A stretch of 16,146 nucleotides of DNA from Ruminococcus flavefaciens (GCA_002350065.1 DEDQ01000009.1:16914-33059), one strand, 5' to 3'. Positions 1-8,405 are shown, numbered from the stretch's first letter. Translations and numbers: made by a program. The notes: a model not told the origin generated them from the sequence alone.

Positions 1-540
1 CCCGGAGGTCCCGGCGGAAATCCCTGGGGACAGGGAGGCTGGGGACAGTCCTCGACAACAAACTCCAACATCTGCATGACCTTCAACGGCGGATTCGCTC
101 TCGTTAATGTTTCCGACGGCGACCACGACGGTTATGATTCCAACGGCAATATCAAGCTCAACGGCGGTATTCAGGTGTCAAACGGCAACGAGCCCTTTGA
201 CTGCGGCGACGGCGGCTATTCGGTAAGCGCTAACGGCTCTACATGGATATCTTACTACGGCAGCACAATGGGCGATTCCCTCAGAAGCTCCGCTTCTGTA
301 TCAGCTTCCGCAAATCCCGCAGCAGGTACACGTATCTCGCTCGTTGACAAGTCGGGCAAGGTCATCGTATCCTTTATCCGCGGCAAGAAGAGCGCTTCAA
401 GCTTCTATGCAGGCGGCGCGAATGCTTCCGGAGCTTCATTCTACACCGGCGGAACAGTTTCCGGCGGCACTGAGCTGATATCTGAGGACAGCAACGGCGT
501 TATCCTCGGCGGTACTCTCTCAGGCGGCTCAAAGATCTGA
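1..540 (+). CDS. Secreted carbohydrate-binding protein of the Cthe_2159 type, C-terminal part (5' end outside window)
   Basis: The frame is open from base 1 to a TGA at 538-540 and has no start in the window, so only the last 179 residues are seen. The fragment opens with a Gly/Pro/Trp-rich stretch (PGGPGGNPWGQGGWGQ). It continues with Gly-rich strands of the kind DGYDSNGNIKLNGG, where Asp/Asn turns precede a GG step, as in right-handed beta-helix repeats. The end contains SASANPAAGTRISLVDKSGK, then YTGGTVSGGTELIS and GGTLSGGSKI. This order matches what I know of the C-terminus of the Cthe_2159 carbohydrate-binding family, which are calcium-dependent cellulose/pectin binders on the cell surface of Clostridia. 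A role in attachment to plant polysaccharide is inferred from the family. No dockerin, sortase signal or membrane segment is visible at the C-terminus. The missing upstream part could hold the signal peptide and further modules. Confidence 0.75.
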   Translation, partial: PGGPGGNPWGQGGWGQSSTTNSNICMTFNGGFALVNVSDGDHDGYDSNGNIKLNGGIQVSNGNEPFDCGDGGYSVSANGSTWISYYGSTMGDSLRSSASVSASANPAAGTRISLVDKSGKVIVSFIRGKKSASSFYAGGANASGASFYTGGTVSGGTELISEDSNGVILGGTLSGGSKI

Positions 541-581
541 CGTTTTCTTCATTATCCACCTCCGATGTAATATACAGGCGA

Positions 582-608
582 ACGGCTCCGGAAATGCTCC
601 GGAGCTGT
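582..608 (+). terminator. Probable intrinsic terminator after the carbohydrate-binding protein gene
   Basis: A 10-bp stem with one G-U pair (ACGGCTCCGG with CCGGAGCTGT) closes a 7-nt loop 42 bases after the stop codon. The following T tract is weak (TTGCTTTG), so termination may be partial. Confidence 0.6.
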
Positions 609-648
609 TTGCTTTGCAGATAAAATACGCCTATTTTTCTCTATACTA

Positions 649-677
649 TTGACTTTATGGTAAATATGTGATAAAAT
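649..677 (+). promoter_or_regulatory. Sigma-A-type promoter with extended -10
   Basis: TTGACT (649-654) is followed by 17 bases and TAAAAT (672-677), with TGA directly before the -10 (TGn extended -10). The expected start of transcription is near 684, giving a leader of about 25 nt that contains the TGGAGG ribosome site at 696-701. Confidence 0.8.
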
Positions 678-709
678 ACTTCTGATAGATATATTTGGAG
701 GTCAAAATC

Positions 710-1393
710 ATGGCTTATTGTAAATATTGCGGAAATGAACTCGATAAAAACGGTAAATGCACCTGCGCGGAATCAAAGAAGTCCGGAAAGCCGGAGGCTC
801 CCTCGAAGAGCTCGTCTGCTTCCGTTGCTGCTGCTGACAATAAAACAAAAAAGATACTTATTATAGTATGCGTGTGTCTTGTGGTAACTCTTATCGGCTT
901 TTTCGCCGGTCTGATATACGGAGCTTCAAATGCTTACAAGCGCCCGATACGTGAAATGGTGAAGGGTATCAACAGAGGCGATACCGAGCGTATCATCTCT
1001 GCGATGTACACCGAGGACGCTGCTGCGGAGCTCAAAGTCCGCTCTAAGGATAAGGGTATCTCGTGGGACGATTATATTGACCAGAATGATAAGTCTATCG
1101 ACACGATAAGAAGCTCCAAGAATATCAAGAAGATAAAGGTCAAGTTCCTTGCTAAGGAAAAGCTCAGCGGAAGCAATTTCACTGAGGTAGAGAAATACTT
1201 CTACACAAATTACGATGCGGAGATAAAGAAGGCTTACCGCGTTGAGGTCGAATTCACCGTTAAGTATAAGGACGGCGAAGAGACCAGAAGCGGCTGGCTC
1301 AACGTTGCCAAGACCAAGAGTGACGGCTGGAAGTATACTGCTGAGGGAAGCGAACAGTTCGATTTCGTAAAAGACCTTATCACACTGCTTTAA
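710..1393 (+). CDS. Zinc-ribbon single-pass membrane protein with extracytoplasmic domain
   Basis: The start at 710 is chosen because TGGAGG lies 8 bases upstream; a longer frame from 695 would begin inside or before that site. The 227-residue product begins with a short zinc ribbon (C4, C7, C17, C19). A Ser/Ala/Pro-rich linker follows, then one strongly hydrophobic helix at about 49-71, then a charged domain of about 150 residues. The early part of that domain (REMVKGINRGDTERIISAM) resembles the DUF4878/NTF2-like membrane-distal domains common in Clostridia. The expected topology is ribbon inside and domain outside. It has its own promoter (649-677) and terminator (1402-1437), so it is probably monocistronic. 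The function is not known; zinc-ribbon-TM proteins of this kind are often linked to envelope stress or signalling, but nothing here proves that. Confidence 0.85.
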   Translation: MAYCKYCGNELDKNGKCTCAESKKSGKPEAPSKSSSASVAAADNKTKKILIIVCVCLVVTLIGFFAGLIYGASNAYKRPIREMVKGINRGDTERIISAMYTEDAAAELKVRSKDKGISWDDYIDQNDKSIDTIRSSKNIKKIKVKFLAKEKLSGSNFTEVEKYFYTNYDAEIKKAYRVEVEFTVKYKDGEETRSGWLNVAKTKSDGWKYTAEGSEQFDFVKDLITLL

Positions 1394-1401
1394 AACTACC
1401 A

Positions 1402-1437
1402 ACGGGGGAAGGGTGAACTCTTCCTCCGTTTTTTTTT
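1402..1437 (+). terminator. Strong intrinsic terminator
   Basis: ACGGGGGAAG (1402-1411) pairs with CTTCCTCCGT (1420-1429), a 10-bp stem with one G-U pair, followed by nine T. The T tract runs directly into AGGAG (1438-1442), the ribosome site of the next gene. Confidence 0.9.
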
Positions 1438-1449
1438 AGGAGAAATACT

Positions 1450-2391
1450 ATGTCGGAAACTATACTCAAACAAACGATAATCATGATGGTGCTCATGCTG
1501 GTGGGATTCCTTTGCAGCAAGACGGGACTCATCAGCGAATCAAGCAATAAGGACCTCTCGAAGATAGTGCTTCAGGTCGTGAATCCGGTCGTCATCTTCA
1601 TGTCGTATCAGACCGAGCAGAAGCCGGAGCTTATCCGCGAGCTGATGCTGACATTTGCGCTGTCATGTCTGTCGTTCGTGGTGCTCATCGCCGGAGCGTA
1701 CCTGTTCATTCGCAAAAAGCCGGACAGAAATACCGAGATAGAGCGGTTTTCGTCGATATATTCAAACTGCGGATTCATGGGTATCCCGCTTGTGAATGCT
1801 CTTTTCGGCATGGAGGGAGTATTCTGCCTGACTGCGTATATCACTGTGTTCAACCTCATCGTGTGGACTCACGGAGTTATCCTCATAACCGGCGAAAAGG
1901 ACATGAAAGCCGTAATAAAGGTATTCTACTCCCCGACGGTGATAGCGATTATCATCGGACTGCTTTGCTTTTTCCTCGGCATTCGCCTGCCGGAGATACC
2001 CTCAAAAGCGCTCGGATATATCACGGAGCTTAATACTCCGCTGGCGATGATAGTCTCCGGAGCGACCATTGCCGGAACAGACTTGAAGACCCTCGTGAAG
2101 AAGGTCGGAGTGTATAAAGTATGCTCCGTAAAGTTGATTTTGCTCCCGATTCTACTTTCTGTAATTTTATGCTGGCTTCCTGTCGATGAAAAGGTCCGCA
2201 TGACGGTTATTGTCGCTGCATCGGCTCCTCCGGCGGCAATGTGCACTTTACTGTGCATCAGGAGCGGAAAAGACTCGCTTTATGCATCGGAAATTTTCAC
2301 TGCCGGAACTATACTCTCGGTAATCACATTACCCGCTGTAGTCAAATTTACGGAATATTTAACAAAAACTGTCTCTCAGTTTTGTGGTTAA
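1450..2391 (+). CDS. AEC (auxin efflux carrier) family transporter
   Basis: The 313-residue product is hydrophobic throughout, with about ten predicted membrane helices. It carries the expected family signatures: an N-terminal SNKDLSKIVLQVVNPVVIF, the NCGFMGIPLVNALFG segment, NTPLAMIVSGATIAG in the second half, and ASAPPAAMCTLLC near the C-terminus. Length agrees with bacterial AEC permeases (about 300-320). Characterised bacterial members export or exchange organic acids such as malate or lactate, but the substrate cannot be read from the sequence. The start follows AGGAG at 1438-1442 with a 7-base gap. That site abuts the terminator of the zinc-ribbon gene and no promoter is visible between, so expression may depend on terminator read-through or on a promoter inside the upstream gene. 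No convincing terminator follows the stop. Confidence 0.9.
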   Translation: MSETILKQTIIMMVLMLVGFLCSKTGLISESSNKDLSKIVLQVVNPVVIFMSYQTEQKPELIRELMLTFALSCLSFVVLIAGAYLFIRKKPDRNTEIERFSSIYSNCGFMGIPLVNALFGMEGVFCLTAYITVFNLIVWTHGVILITGEKDMKAVIKVFYSPTVIAIIIGLLCFFLGIRLPEIPSKALGYITELNTPLAMIVSGATIAGTDLKTLVKKVGVYKVCSVKLILLPILLSVILCWLPVDEKVRMTVIVAASAPPAAMCTLLCIRSGKDSLYASEIFTAGTILSVITLPAVVKFTEYLTKTVSQFCG

Positions 2392-2442
2392 CGCTGATTT
2401 TTAGAATTTTATCTCAAAAAGGTTTTATTTTTATTGAAAATG

Positions 2443-2451
2443 TGTTATAAT
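2443..2451 (+). promoter_or_regulatory. Extended -10 promoter for the ROK-like regulator
   Basis: TGTTATAAT is a perfect TATAAT preceded by TGn. There is no good -35 at 16-18 bases (TTTTAT), so activity would rest on the extended -10. The implied leader to the start codon at 2555 is about 95 nt. Confidence 0.6.
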
Positions 2452-2496
2452 AAATTTACCTTATAGGACATTTGCTTTACAATATGTCAGACGTCA

Positions 2497-2522
2497 GGGT
2501 CGGCAGGCTCTTCCTGCTGCCC
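2497..2522 (+). promoter_or_regulatory. Strong leader hairpin upstream of the ROK-like regulator
   Basis: GGG-T-CGGCAGG pairs with CCTGCTG-CCC around the loop CTCTT. This is a 10-bp GC-rich stem with one bulged T and one G-U pair, located 32 bases before the start codon. No T tract follows, so it is not a normal terminator; it may stabilise the mRNA or act in control of translation (inference). Confidence 0.5.
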
Positions 2523-2554
2523 ACAGCCACTACCTAAAGAACGGAGTTATTTCA

Positions 2555-3781
2555 ATGGAAAAAAGAGGAATCAGTAAACTCGACCTGAAAAGACGCAATC
2601 GTATGCAGATCTTGCGGGTCATCAGAGAATCAGGTCCGATCTCAAGGGTCGATGTGGCAAGCGCACTTGAAATCACAAGAGCTGCTGTTACCATCATCAC
2701 CAATGAAATGATCGAAGAGGGCGTTCTCGTGGAGATCGGCGAGGCTCCGATCAATACCGAGAAGCTTCAGAAGGGAAGAAGAAAGATTCTCATCGACATC
2801 AACGTCAACAGCCGCTTTGCTCTCGGAGCTACCGTCGATGAGAAGGAAGTAAGCATCGGTCTTACTAACCTCAATTCAGAGGTGCTCGACAAGTCAAGCA
2901 TGGTCATCGACGAGAGAACGACCAGCAAGGACATAATCAATTACATAATCAAGGCAAGCAATACTATGATCGAAAACAGCGCTCTTACCAAGGATAAGAT
3001 ACTTGGTCTCGGCGTTGGCGTGGTTCCCTCGATGTGGGGCAAGCTCAAGATATTCTACAAGGACGGTGTGCTCGATTTTACCAACTTCATCGAGAAGCTC
3101 TCAGGCGGTCTTGATGTAGATATCCACTGCGGAAACGCTATCGGTCTTATGGCTCTTGCAAGCAACGATTTCAGGACTCAGAACGGCTATCAGACCAATA
3201 CAGCCTTCCTCCACAACGGAAATCAGGTAAATCTTGCTATCGTTAACAAGAATGAGCTTTCAAATGACTATATCTCGTATACCTCCATGATAGAGAAGTA
3301 TATCGTCGCTCCGAACGGCAGAAGCTACGAAGGCTATCCTAACGGCTCGGTAAAGGCTGAGCTTTCAAGGTCGGCAATGCTTTCGGCTTTCTATGAGATA
3401 TATTCCAAGGATAAGACCCCTGTGCTCTTCGAGCTCACAGAGGGCGACAAGAACAAGATCAATACCGATAATGTATTCATGGCTCTCATGAGAGGCGAGG
3501 AGCCCGTAAAGGCTGTTGTTGACGACCTCATCGCTAAGTATACCGTACTTATCAATAACCTCTCGATAAGCCACTTTGCGAAGAAGATAGTTCTTCACAA
3601 TTACAAGCTCAACGAAAAGCAGTTTGACTATGTAAAGCGTGAAATGATACGTCTTGTAAGTGAAGATATCGCTGACAGAGTTGTCCTCAGCAAGCTTGAC
3701 GGAAAGAATAACTTCCTCGGCGGCTGCGCACTCATCATTCAGGACAATTTCTATACCAAGGGCGGTATGCAGGAGAAGTAA
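2555..3781 (+). CDS. ROK-family (NagC/XylR-like) transcriptional regulator with degenerate sugar-kinase domain
   Basis: The 408-residue product starts with a typical ROK-repressor winged helix-turn-helix at about 10-75 (NRMQILRVIRESGPISRVDV, then ITRAAVTIITNEMIEEGVLV). The remaining ~330 residues follow the ROK fold pattern, with an actin-like strand GATVDEKEVSIGLTNLNSE and the second-lobe start GLGVGVV. The catalytic and metal features are missing: there is no DxGGT phosphate loop, and the segment that normally carries the CxCGxxGC zinc site has no cysteines (around APNGRSYEGYPNGSVKAELS). It is therefore a regulator without kinase activity, perhaps with a changed ligand site. ROK repressors usually sense a sugar or sugar phosphate; the ligand and targets here are unknown. 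The start follows GGAG at 2543-2546. It has its own promoter, a structured leader and a strong terminator. Confidence 0.85.
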   Translation: MEKRGISKLDLKRRNRMQILRVIRESGPISRVDVASALEITRAAVTIITNEMIEEGVLVEIGEAPINTEKLQKGRRKILIDINVNSRFALGATVDEKEVSIGLTNLNSEVLDKSSMVIDERTTSKDIINYIIKASNTMIENSALTKDKILGLGVGVVPSMWGKLKIFYKDGVLDFTNFIEKLSGGLDVDIHCGNAIGLMALASNDFRTQNGYQTNTAFLHNGNQVNLAIVNKNELSNDYISYTSMIEKYIVAPNGRSYEGYPNGSVKAELSRSAMLSAFYEIYSKDKTPVLFELTEGDKNKINTDNVFMALMRGEEPVKAVVDDLIAKYTVLINNLSISHFAKKIVLHNYKLNEKQFDYVKREMIRLVSEDIADRVVLSKLDGKNNFLGGCALIIQDNFYTKGGMQEK

Positions 3782-3786
3782 TTTCA

Positions 3787-3814
3787 AAAGCCGAGGGCAT
3801 TTGTCCTCGGCTTT
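3787..3814 (+). terminator. Intrinsic terminator of the ROK-like gene
   Basis: AAAGCCGAGG pairs perfectly with CCTCGGCTTT over an 8-nt loop, six bases after the stop codon. The T run is short (TTTCTGTG), but the A/T flanks lengthen the stem. Confidence 0.8.
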
Positions 3815-3838
3815 CTGTGTGGATATATCAATAAAAAT

Positions 3839-3865
3839 GCGGCTGAAAGGATTCCCTTCAGCCGC
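3839..3865. terminator. Bidirectional intrinsic terminator between convergent genes
   Basis: GCGGCTGAAAGG and CCCTTCAGCCGC form a 12-bp stem with one A-C mismatch and a 3-nt loop. On the + strand it is followed by TGTTTTTG, and on the - strand by ATTTTTATTG. It can therefore stop both read-through from the ROK-like gene and the purA operon that ends at 3874. Confidence 0.85.
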
Positions 3866-3873
3866 TGTTTTTG

Positions 3874-5004
3874 TTATACTCGCATTTTCTTGTTTCTGTT
3901 GAAGTAGATGCCAACGGATTCGATAGCGGAAAGTCCGACTATAACTCCTACCGTGCAGATAAGCGCTACAGCGTAGAGAGCTCCGACTATTCCGAGATTG
4001 CCTTCGTGCTGTGGAATCATGACTATTCCCGGGAATATCTGAGCGATTCCCGCAACGAGATATATCAGTGAGCCGATGGACTTGAAAATGCCTATGCCGG
4101 ATATCAGCGTTATTCCGCTTACCGCCATTGCAAGTGCTATATACAGTGAAGAATTGGTAAGAACATTAGCCATGCCGCTCATGCTGTCCTTGTATCCTAC
4201 AACTACGCCGCTGTAAAGCAGGTAGAACGCTGCTGCTGCGATGATTCCCATAACAGCTATGCCGATAACTACCTTGAAGCCCTTTGCTGCTTCTTCCTGT
4301 CGGCGTTCCTCCTTGAGTGCGAGCATCATGCGGAGGCTTTCCTTGGAATCCTTCTGGTCGGATACGAGCTGACCGGATACAGCCTTTTTCGCGCCTTCCT
4401 GCTTTGCTCTTTCGAGGTCTTCGTCAACGAACTTAGGAACATACTTCGGGGCCTCCGGCTCGTCATCGAGTATGGGAGCGCTTATCGGCTCTTCGGGCTG
4501 AGGCTCGGGTTCTTCCTTCTTCGGAGGCGGAACGTAGTTGTCCTCGTCGAGCACAGGTGCGCTCAGCGTCGGTGCGGGAGCCTCTGCTCCGAGCTGCTCG
4601 CGGCGCATATTGATTATCTGCTGCTGCTTTTCTTCCGGCAGATTATCAAACATTTCCCTCTGCTGCTCGTTGAGACCTGCAATTATGTCCTCGTCGCTGA
4701 GAATGAGCTTTTCCGGCTCGGGAGCTGCTGCGGGAGCGCTGTAGTTGTCGTCGTCAAGCACGGGAGCAGATACTCCGGTAGGAGCTCCTTTTTTCTCTGT
4801 TGTCGGGGGAGCGTAGCTGTCCATGTCGTCGAGTACGGGAGCTGCAACTCCGGTGGGACCGCCCTTTTTCTCGGCGGGAGCAACATATTCAAAATCGTCA
4901 AGTATCGGAGCGGCTACGCCCTCGGGACCTTCTTTTTTCGGAGCAGGTGCCGTATAGTCGATATCATCGAGAGTGGGGGCTCCGAAATTATTCTCTTCGT
5001 TCAT
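3874..5004 (-). CDS. Repeat-bearing four-helix membrane protein of unknown function
   Basis: The 376-residue product has no signal peptide. Residues 1-190 are acidic and Pro/Ala-rich and contain six copies of a motif close to APxLDDxxYxAP (starting at 9, 32, 55, 80, 149 and 176). The first four are spaced 23-25 residues with linkers such as KKGGPTGVA. Between copies 4 and 5 lies a short charged helical stretch (LNEQQREMFDNLPEEKQQQI). A basic/acidic helix (about 195-240) leads to four hydrophobic helices in the last ~135 residues, ending in RNKKMRV. The likely topology is a long cytoplasmic tail plus a small membrane domain. It starts 11 bases after the transglutaminase-like gene, behind AAGGTGAG, so the two are probably co-translated. 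I do not recognise the family. The repeats suggest a multivalent binding tail or tether, which is inference. Confidence 0.85.
   Translation of the reverse strand: MNEENNFGAPTLDDIDYTAPAPKKEGPEGVAAPILDDFEYVAPAEKKGGPTGVAAPVLDDMDSYAPPTTEKKGAPTGVSAPVLDDDNYSAPAAAPEPEKLILSDEDIIAGLNEQQREMFDNLPEEKQQQIINMRREQLGAEAPAPTLSAPVLDEDNYVPPPKKEEPEPQPEEPISAPILDDEPEAPKYVPKFVDEDLERAKQEGAKKAVSGQLVSDQKDSKESLRMMLALKEERRQEEAAKGFKVVIGIAVMGIIAAAAFYLLYSGVVVGYKDSMSGMANVLTNSSLYIALAMAVSGITLISGIGIFKSIGSLIYLVAGIAQIFPGIVMIPQHEGNLGIVGALYAVALICTVGVIVGLSAIESVGIYFNRNKKMRV
4435..4980 (-). repeat. Six-copy APxLDD peptide repeat region inside the membrane protein gene
   Basis: The copies read APTLDDIDYTAP, APILDDFEYVAP, APVLDDMDSYAPP, APVLDDDNYSAP, APVLDEDNYVPP and APILDDEPEAPKYVP. 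The core A-P-hydrophobic-L-D-[DE] is invariant in all six, while linkers differ in length and sequence. That pattern points to selection on the short motif and not to a recent DNA duplication. Confidence 0.85.
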
Positions 5005-5015
5005 TTTCTCACCTT

Positions 5016-6197
5016 CTACTTATTCAGATAATCGGTAAGGCTTCCTCTGCCGCCTGTTGAGCAGTAGGAGTAATAGCCTAATAACGCAGATGCGTCCTTT
5101 GAATCGACTTTGCTGTCTTTGATGACGTCAGCGGCATTTTTACGGCTCGCTGTGAAGCCGCTCCAGCCGAACGTTGAGAGCTTGGAATAGGCTAAAAGCA
5201 CCAGTGAAGCGTCTTTAGAGTCTATCTTGCTGTCGTTGTTGACGTCTCCGAGTTTGTATGAGATGGTATCCGGCTTGAATGTGTATGCATTTGTCTGTAC
5301 CGGATAGCGCGTGTTGAATGTTCCGTCGTCGTAATCCGCATAGAGCAGGGAACTCTTGTGGTTCCATGTGCGCGAGTGAGAGTTCGACTTTGAAAGACTG
5401 TCGAGGTCATTGGTGCCGCGGAGCAGGTAACAATAGCCGGACGCCTGCGTTGAGGAATCCCATGCGGAATCGAGATAGTAGTATTTACCGTCGACAGCGG
5501 CGATATTCCATGCGTGGCTCTGACCGTTGCCTGTTCCGGGAATGACCCGGCAGGGTATGCCGAGCTCGGTGAGCACGCGGTACATGAGCACTGAGTAGCC
5601 CTGACATACGGCGCGGTGCTGTACAGCAGCTCCGTAAGCTGTGAATACGAGCTGGCTTGTGTCGTTTTCCTCGTAGGTGACCTTGCTTGTTACCCAGTTG
5701 TAAACGGCTTTTATTACCTCGTAATCACTTCCTGTGCCGACATCGAGCGATGATATCATGTTCCTTACAGCGTTGTCGACAGCTTTTTCCTGCTCGGCAG
5801 TCGTGTAGTAGCTTACGGTGAAGCGGAAGTTGTAGCTGTCGGTAGAGGAGTCATACGGCGCCGTGAAATTGTATCCGGAGATACACCAGCGGAGGTAGTC
5901 TCCCTCAGTCGGATTGCCGGTCTCTTTAAGTGCTTCCACGACAAGAGCGTCGGCGTCTTTCTGACCGCTTATCAGGACGCGCGGCACACTGAATGAGAAC
6001 GAGGTCTTTCTTGCTTTCATCATGCTTCGCAGGTTCACGGCGTAGCTTTCGAGTTCCGCGGAAATTTCGGTGTTCTCTTCTAAGATGAGAGAATCGGCGT
6101 TCCCTGCTATCACCGCATGAGCTTTAGGAGCAGATACGGCGGGAGCGATGAGAGCAAATGAGATGAAGGCGGATAACAGCAGCTTGTGAAGTTTCAT
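5016..6197 (-). CDS. Secreted transglutaminase-like (papain-fold) protein with C-terminal dockerin
   Basis: The 393-residue product has a signal peptide (KLLLSAFISFALIAPAVSA, likely cleaved near residue 28). It continues with a region of about 125 residues without a clear match, then a transglutaminase-like domain at about 155-260. The catalytic triad is visible as C198 (RAVCQGYS), H228 (QSHAWN) and D243 (YYLDSAWD). A type I dockerin follows at about 315-380. The first calcium loop is canonical (D318, N320, D322, D329). The second (D357, I359, D361, D368) has Ile where Asn/Asp is usual, so calcium binding there may be weaker. Such proteins in R. flavefaciens are thought to be cellulosome-attached peptidases or crosslinkers. 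The start follows GGAGG. It begins 21 bases downstream of purA with no promoter between, so it probably shares the purA transcript. Confidence 0.9.
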   Translation of the reverse strand: MKLHKLLLSAFISFALIAPAVSAPKAHAVIAGNADSLILEENTEISAELESYAVNLRSMMKARKTSFSFSVPRVLISGQKDADALVVEALKETGNPTEGDYLRWCISGYNFTAPYDSSTDSYNFRFTVSYYTTAEQEKAVDNAVRNMISSLDVGTGSDYEVIKAVYNWVTSKVTYEENDTSQLVFTAYGAAVQHRAVCQGYSVLMYRVLTELGIPCRVIPGTGNGQSHAWNIAAVDGKYYYLDSAWDSSTQASGYCYLLRGTNDLDSLSKSNSHSRTWNHKSSLLYADYDDGTFNTRYPVQTNAYTFKPDTISYKLGDVNNDSKIDSKDASLVLLAYSKLSTFGWSGFTASRKNAADVIKDSKVDSKDASALLGYYSYCSTGGRGSLTDYLNK

Positions 6198-6218
6198 GGA
6201 TATCCTCCTTCCCGCGCA

Positions 6219-7544
<1,326 letters not shown>

Positions 7545-7546
7545 TT

Positions 7547-7575
7547 ATTATATCACAACTGAAAAGAAAATGCAA
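7547..7575 (-). promoter_or_regulatory. purA promoter
   Basis: Read on the - strand, TTGCAT (7570-7575) is followed by 17 bases and TATAAT (7547-7552), with TGA just before the -10. The leader of about 47 nt contains a small hairpin (TGTGC-TTTT-GCACA, 7523-7536). Confidence 0.85.
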
Positions 7576-7615
7576 GGGCTTTGAAGCAAAAATGCGGCAG
7601 AAAGCCGGATATGTC

Positions 7616-7739
7616 AAAAATTGAGAATTGAGAATGGAGAATTGAAAATGAATGTGTCCGCTTACGCGGACATATTTTAAAATTTATCGCGTCAGCGATA
7701 CCATAATTCTCAAATTTCAATTCTCAATTCTCAATTTTT
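7616..7739. repeat. 124-bp palindromic MITE-like repeat
   Basis: The ends are perfect 20-bp inverted repeats (AAAAATTGAGAATTGAGAAT at 7616-7635, its complement at 7720-7739), themselves built of AATTGAG units. Further partial pairing continues inward. Two inner hairpins are present: TGTCCGC-TTAC-GCGGACA (7655-7672) and TATCGC-GTCA-GCGATA (7685-7700). No transposase is encoded and no clear target-site duplication flanks it. I recall very similar AATTGAGAATTGAG palindromes dispersed in Ruminococcus and related genomes, which suggests a non-autonomous mobile repeat. It sits about 40 bp upstream of the purA -35 and overlaps the 3' end of the membrane protein gene at 7731. Confidence 0.75.
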
Positions 7740-8195
7740 CGCCTTATTCGTGAGGTATGAGGCGGTCAGTACCAACGCCGGAGCTGCTGATACCGGCAGC
7801 ATGAGCCAAATCTGTCCGCGCGTGAGAGCGTTTGCAGATGCGTCAGAGTTGATAAAGTTGCATATCTGCAAGCCCCAGCCGTTTATAAGCTTGTACCAGC
7901 GGTAGAAGTCGAAGCTGCTTCCGGCAGTGAAAAACAGCGTGAGCCAGCTTGCGAGCGGCAATGCCGCGGCGGAAGCTCCCATGCCAAGAGCTAATGCGGA
8001 GCCTTTGTTGCTTTTGCGGTCAGCGGAGGCTGTCTTTGCGCCGAGCGCTCCGAGTACGCATACGAGTATCCCGAACGTGCATACAGCCGATATTCCGCGT
8101 ATGAGCGGATTCCCCGAGCCTGCGAGAGTAAGCGCTATGAACAGTGAGAGGATATCCGCAGCGACAGTCCACAGCACAGCATTTATGTATCGCAT
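7731..8195 (-). CDS. Small multi-pass membrane protein of unknown function
   Basis: The frame is open further up to an ATG at 8252, but the start at 8195 is preferred because AAAGGA lies 8 bases before it. The ATG codons at 8252 and 8213 have no such site. The 154-residue product has about four hydrophobic helices (roughly 5-25, 34-52, 68-90 and 128-147) joined by short loops; one loop is charged (SADRKSNKG). No conserved domain was recognised. The last two codons (AAA AAT) and the TGA lie inside the right arm of the palindromic repeat, so the native C-terminus may have been replaced by insertion of that element. It follows the Fur-family gene on the same strand, with a strong hairpin in the 152-base gap. 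A transport or envelope role cannot be inferred safely. Confidence 0.65.
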   Translation of the reverse strand: MRYINAVLWTVAADILSLFIALTLAGSGNPLIRGISAVCTFGILVCVLGALGAKTASADRKSNKGSALALGMGASAAALPLASWLTLFFTAGSSFDFYRWYKLINGWGLQICNFINSDASANALTRGQIWLMLPVSAAPALVLTASYLTNKAKN

Positions 8196-8264
8196 TGCAA
8201 AGTTCCTTTCCATACCGGTATAAAATCCGGTTACCGGCGGAATAATTATCATGAGGTGATACGC

Positions 8265-8405
8265 ATGAATGAAGAAGACGTGAAAATATATGTACCGTCA
8301 TCGGGAAACACGGTTTCCGGCGATGACGGCAGTGAAAATGTGAAAATTTATACCTGTTCGTCCGTTTCTGATACTCCGGCTGAGCAGTCGGCACAGCGTC
8401 CATAG
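8265..8405 (+). CDS. Possible 46-residue small protein (doubtful)
   Basis: This short + strand frame has a good ribosome site (AGGTGA, 6 bases before ATG). The peptide holds an internal near-repeat, EDVKIYVPSS and ENVKIYTCSS. Against it: its DNA contains the 8295-8329 hairpin, it overlaps the 3' end of the Fur-family gene by 58 bases on the other strand, and no promoter is evident. It may be chance. Confidence 0.25.
   Translation: MNEEDVKIYVPSSGNTVSGDDGSENVKIYTCSSVSDTPAEQSAQRP
8295..8329. terminator. Long hairpin downstream of the Fur-family gene, terminator-like
   Basis: CCGTCATCG-GGAAAC pairs with GTTTCC-(GG)-CGATGACGG, giving 15 bp with a 2-nt bulge and a 3-nt loop, 18 bases past the Fur-family stop codon. 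The - strand tail is TACATATATTTT, so the T tract is poor. It could be a weak terminator or an mRNA 3' end stabiliser. Confidence 0.45.

Noticed and set aside
926..1402. Long antisense frame across the zinc-ribbon membrane protein gene
   Set aside because: It is a shadow of the real gene, with no ribosome site, promoter or recognisable domain.
2365..2383. AAAACTG/CAGTTTT hairpin at the end of the transporter gene
   Set aside because: The stem is AT-rich, lies within the coding sequence and has no T tract after it, so it is not a credible terminator.
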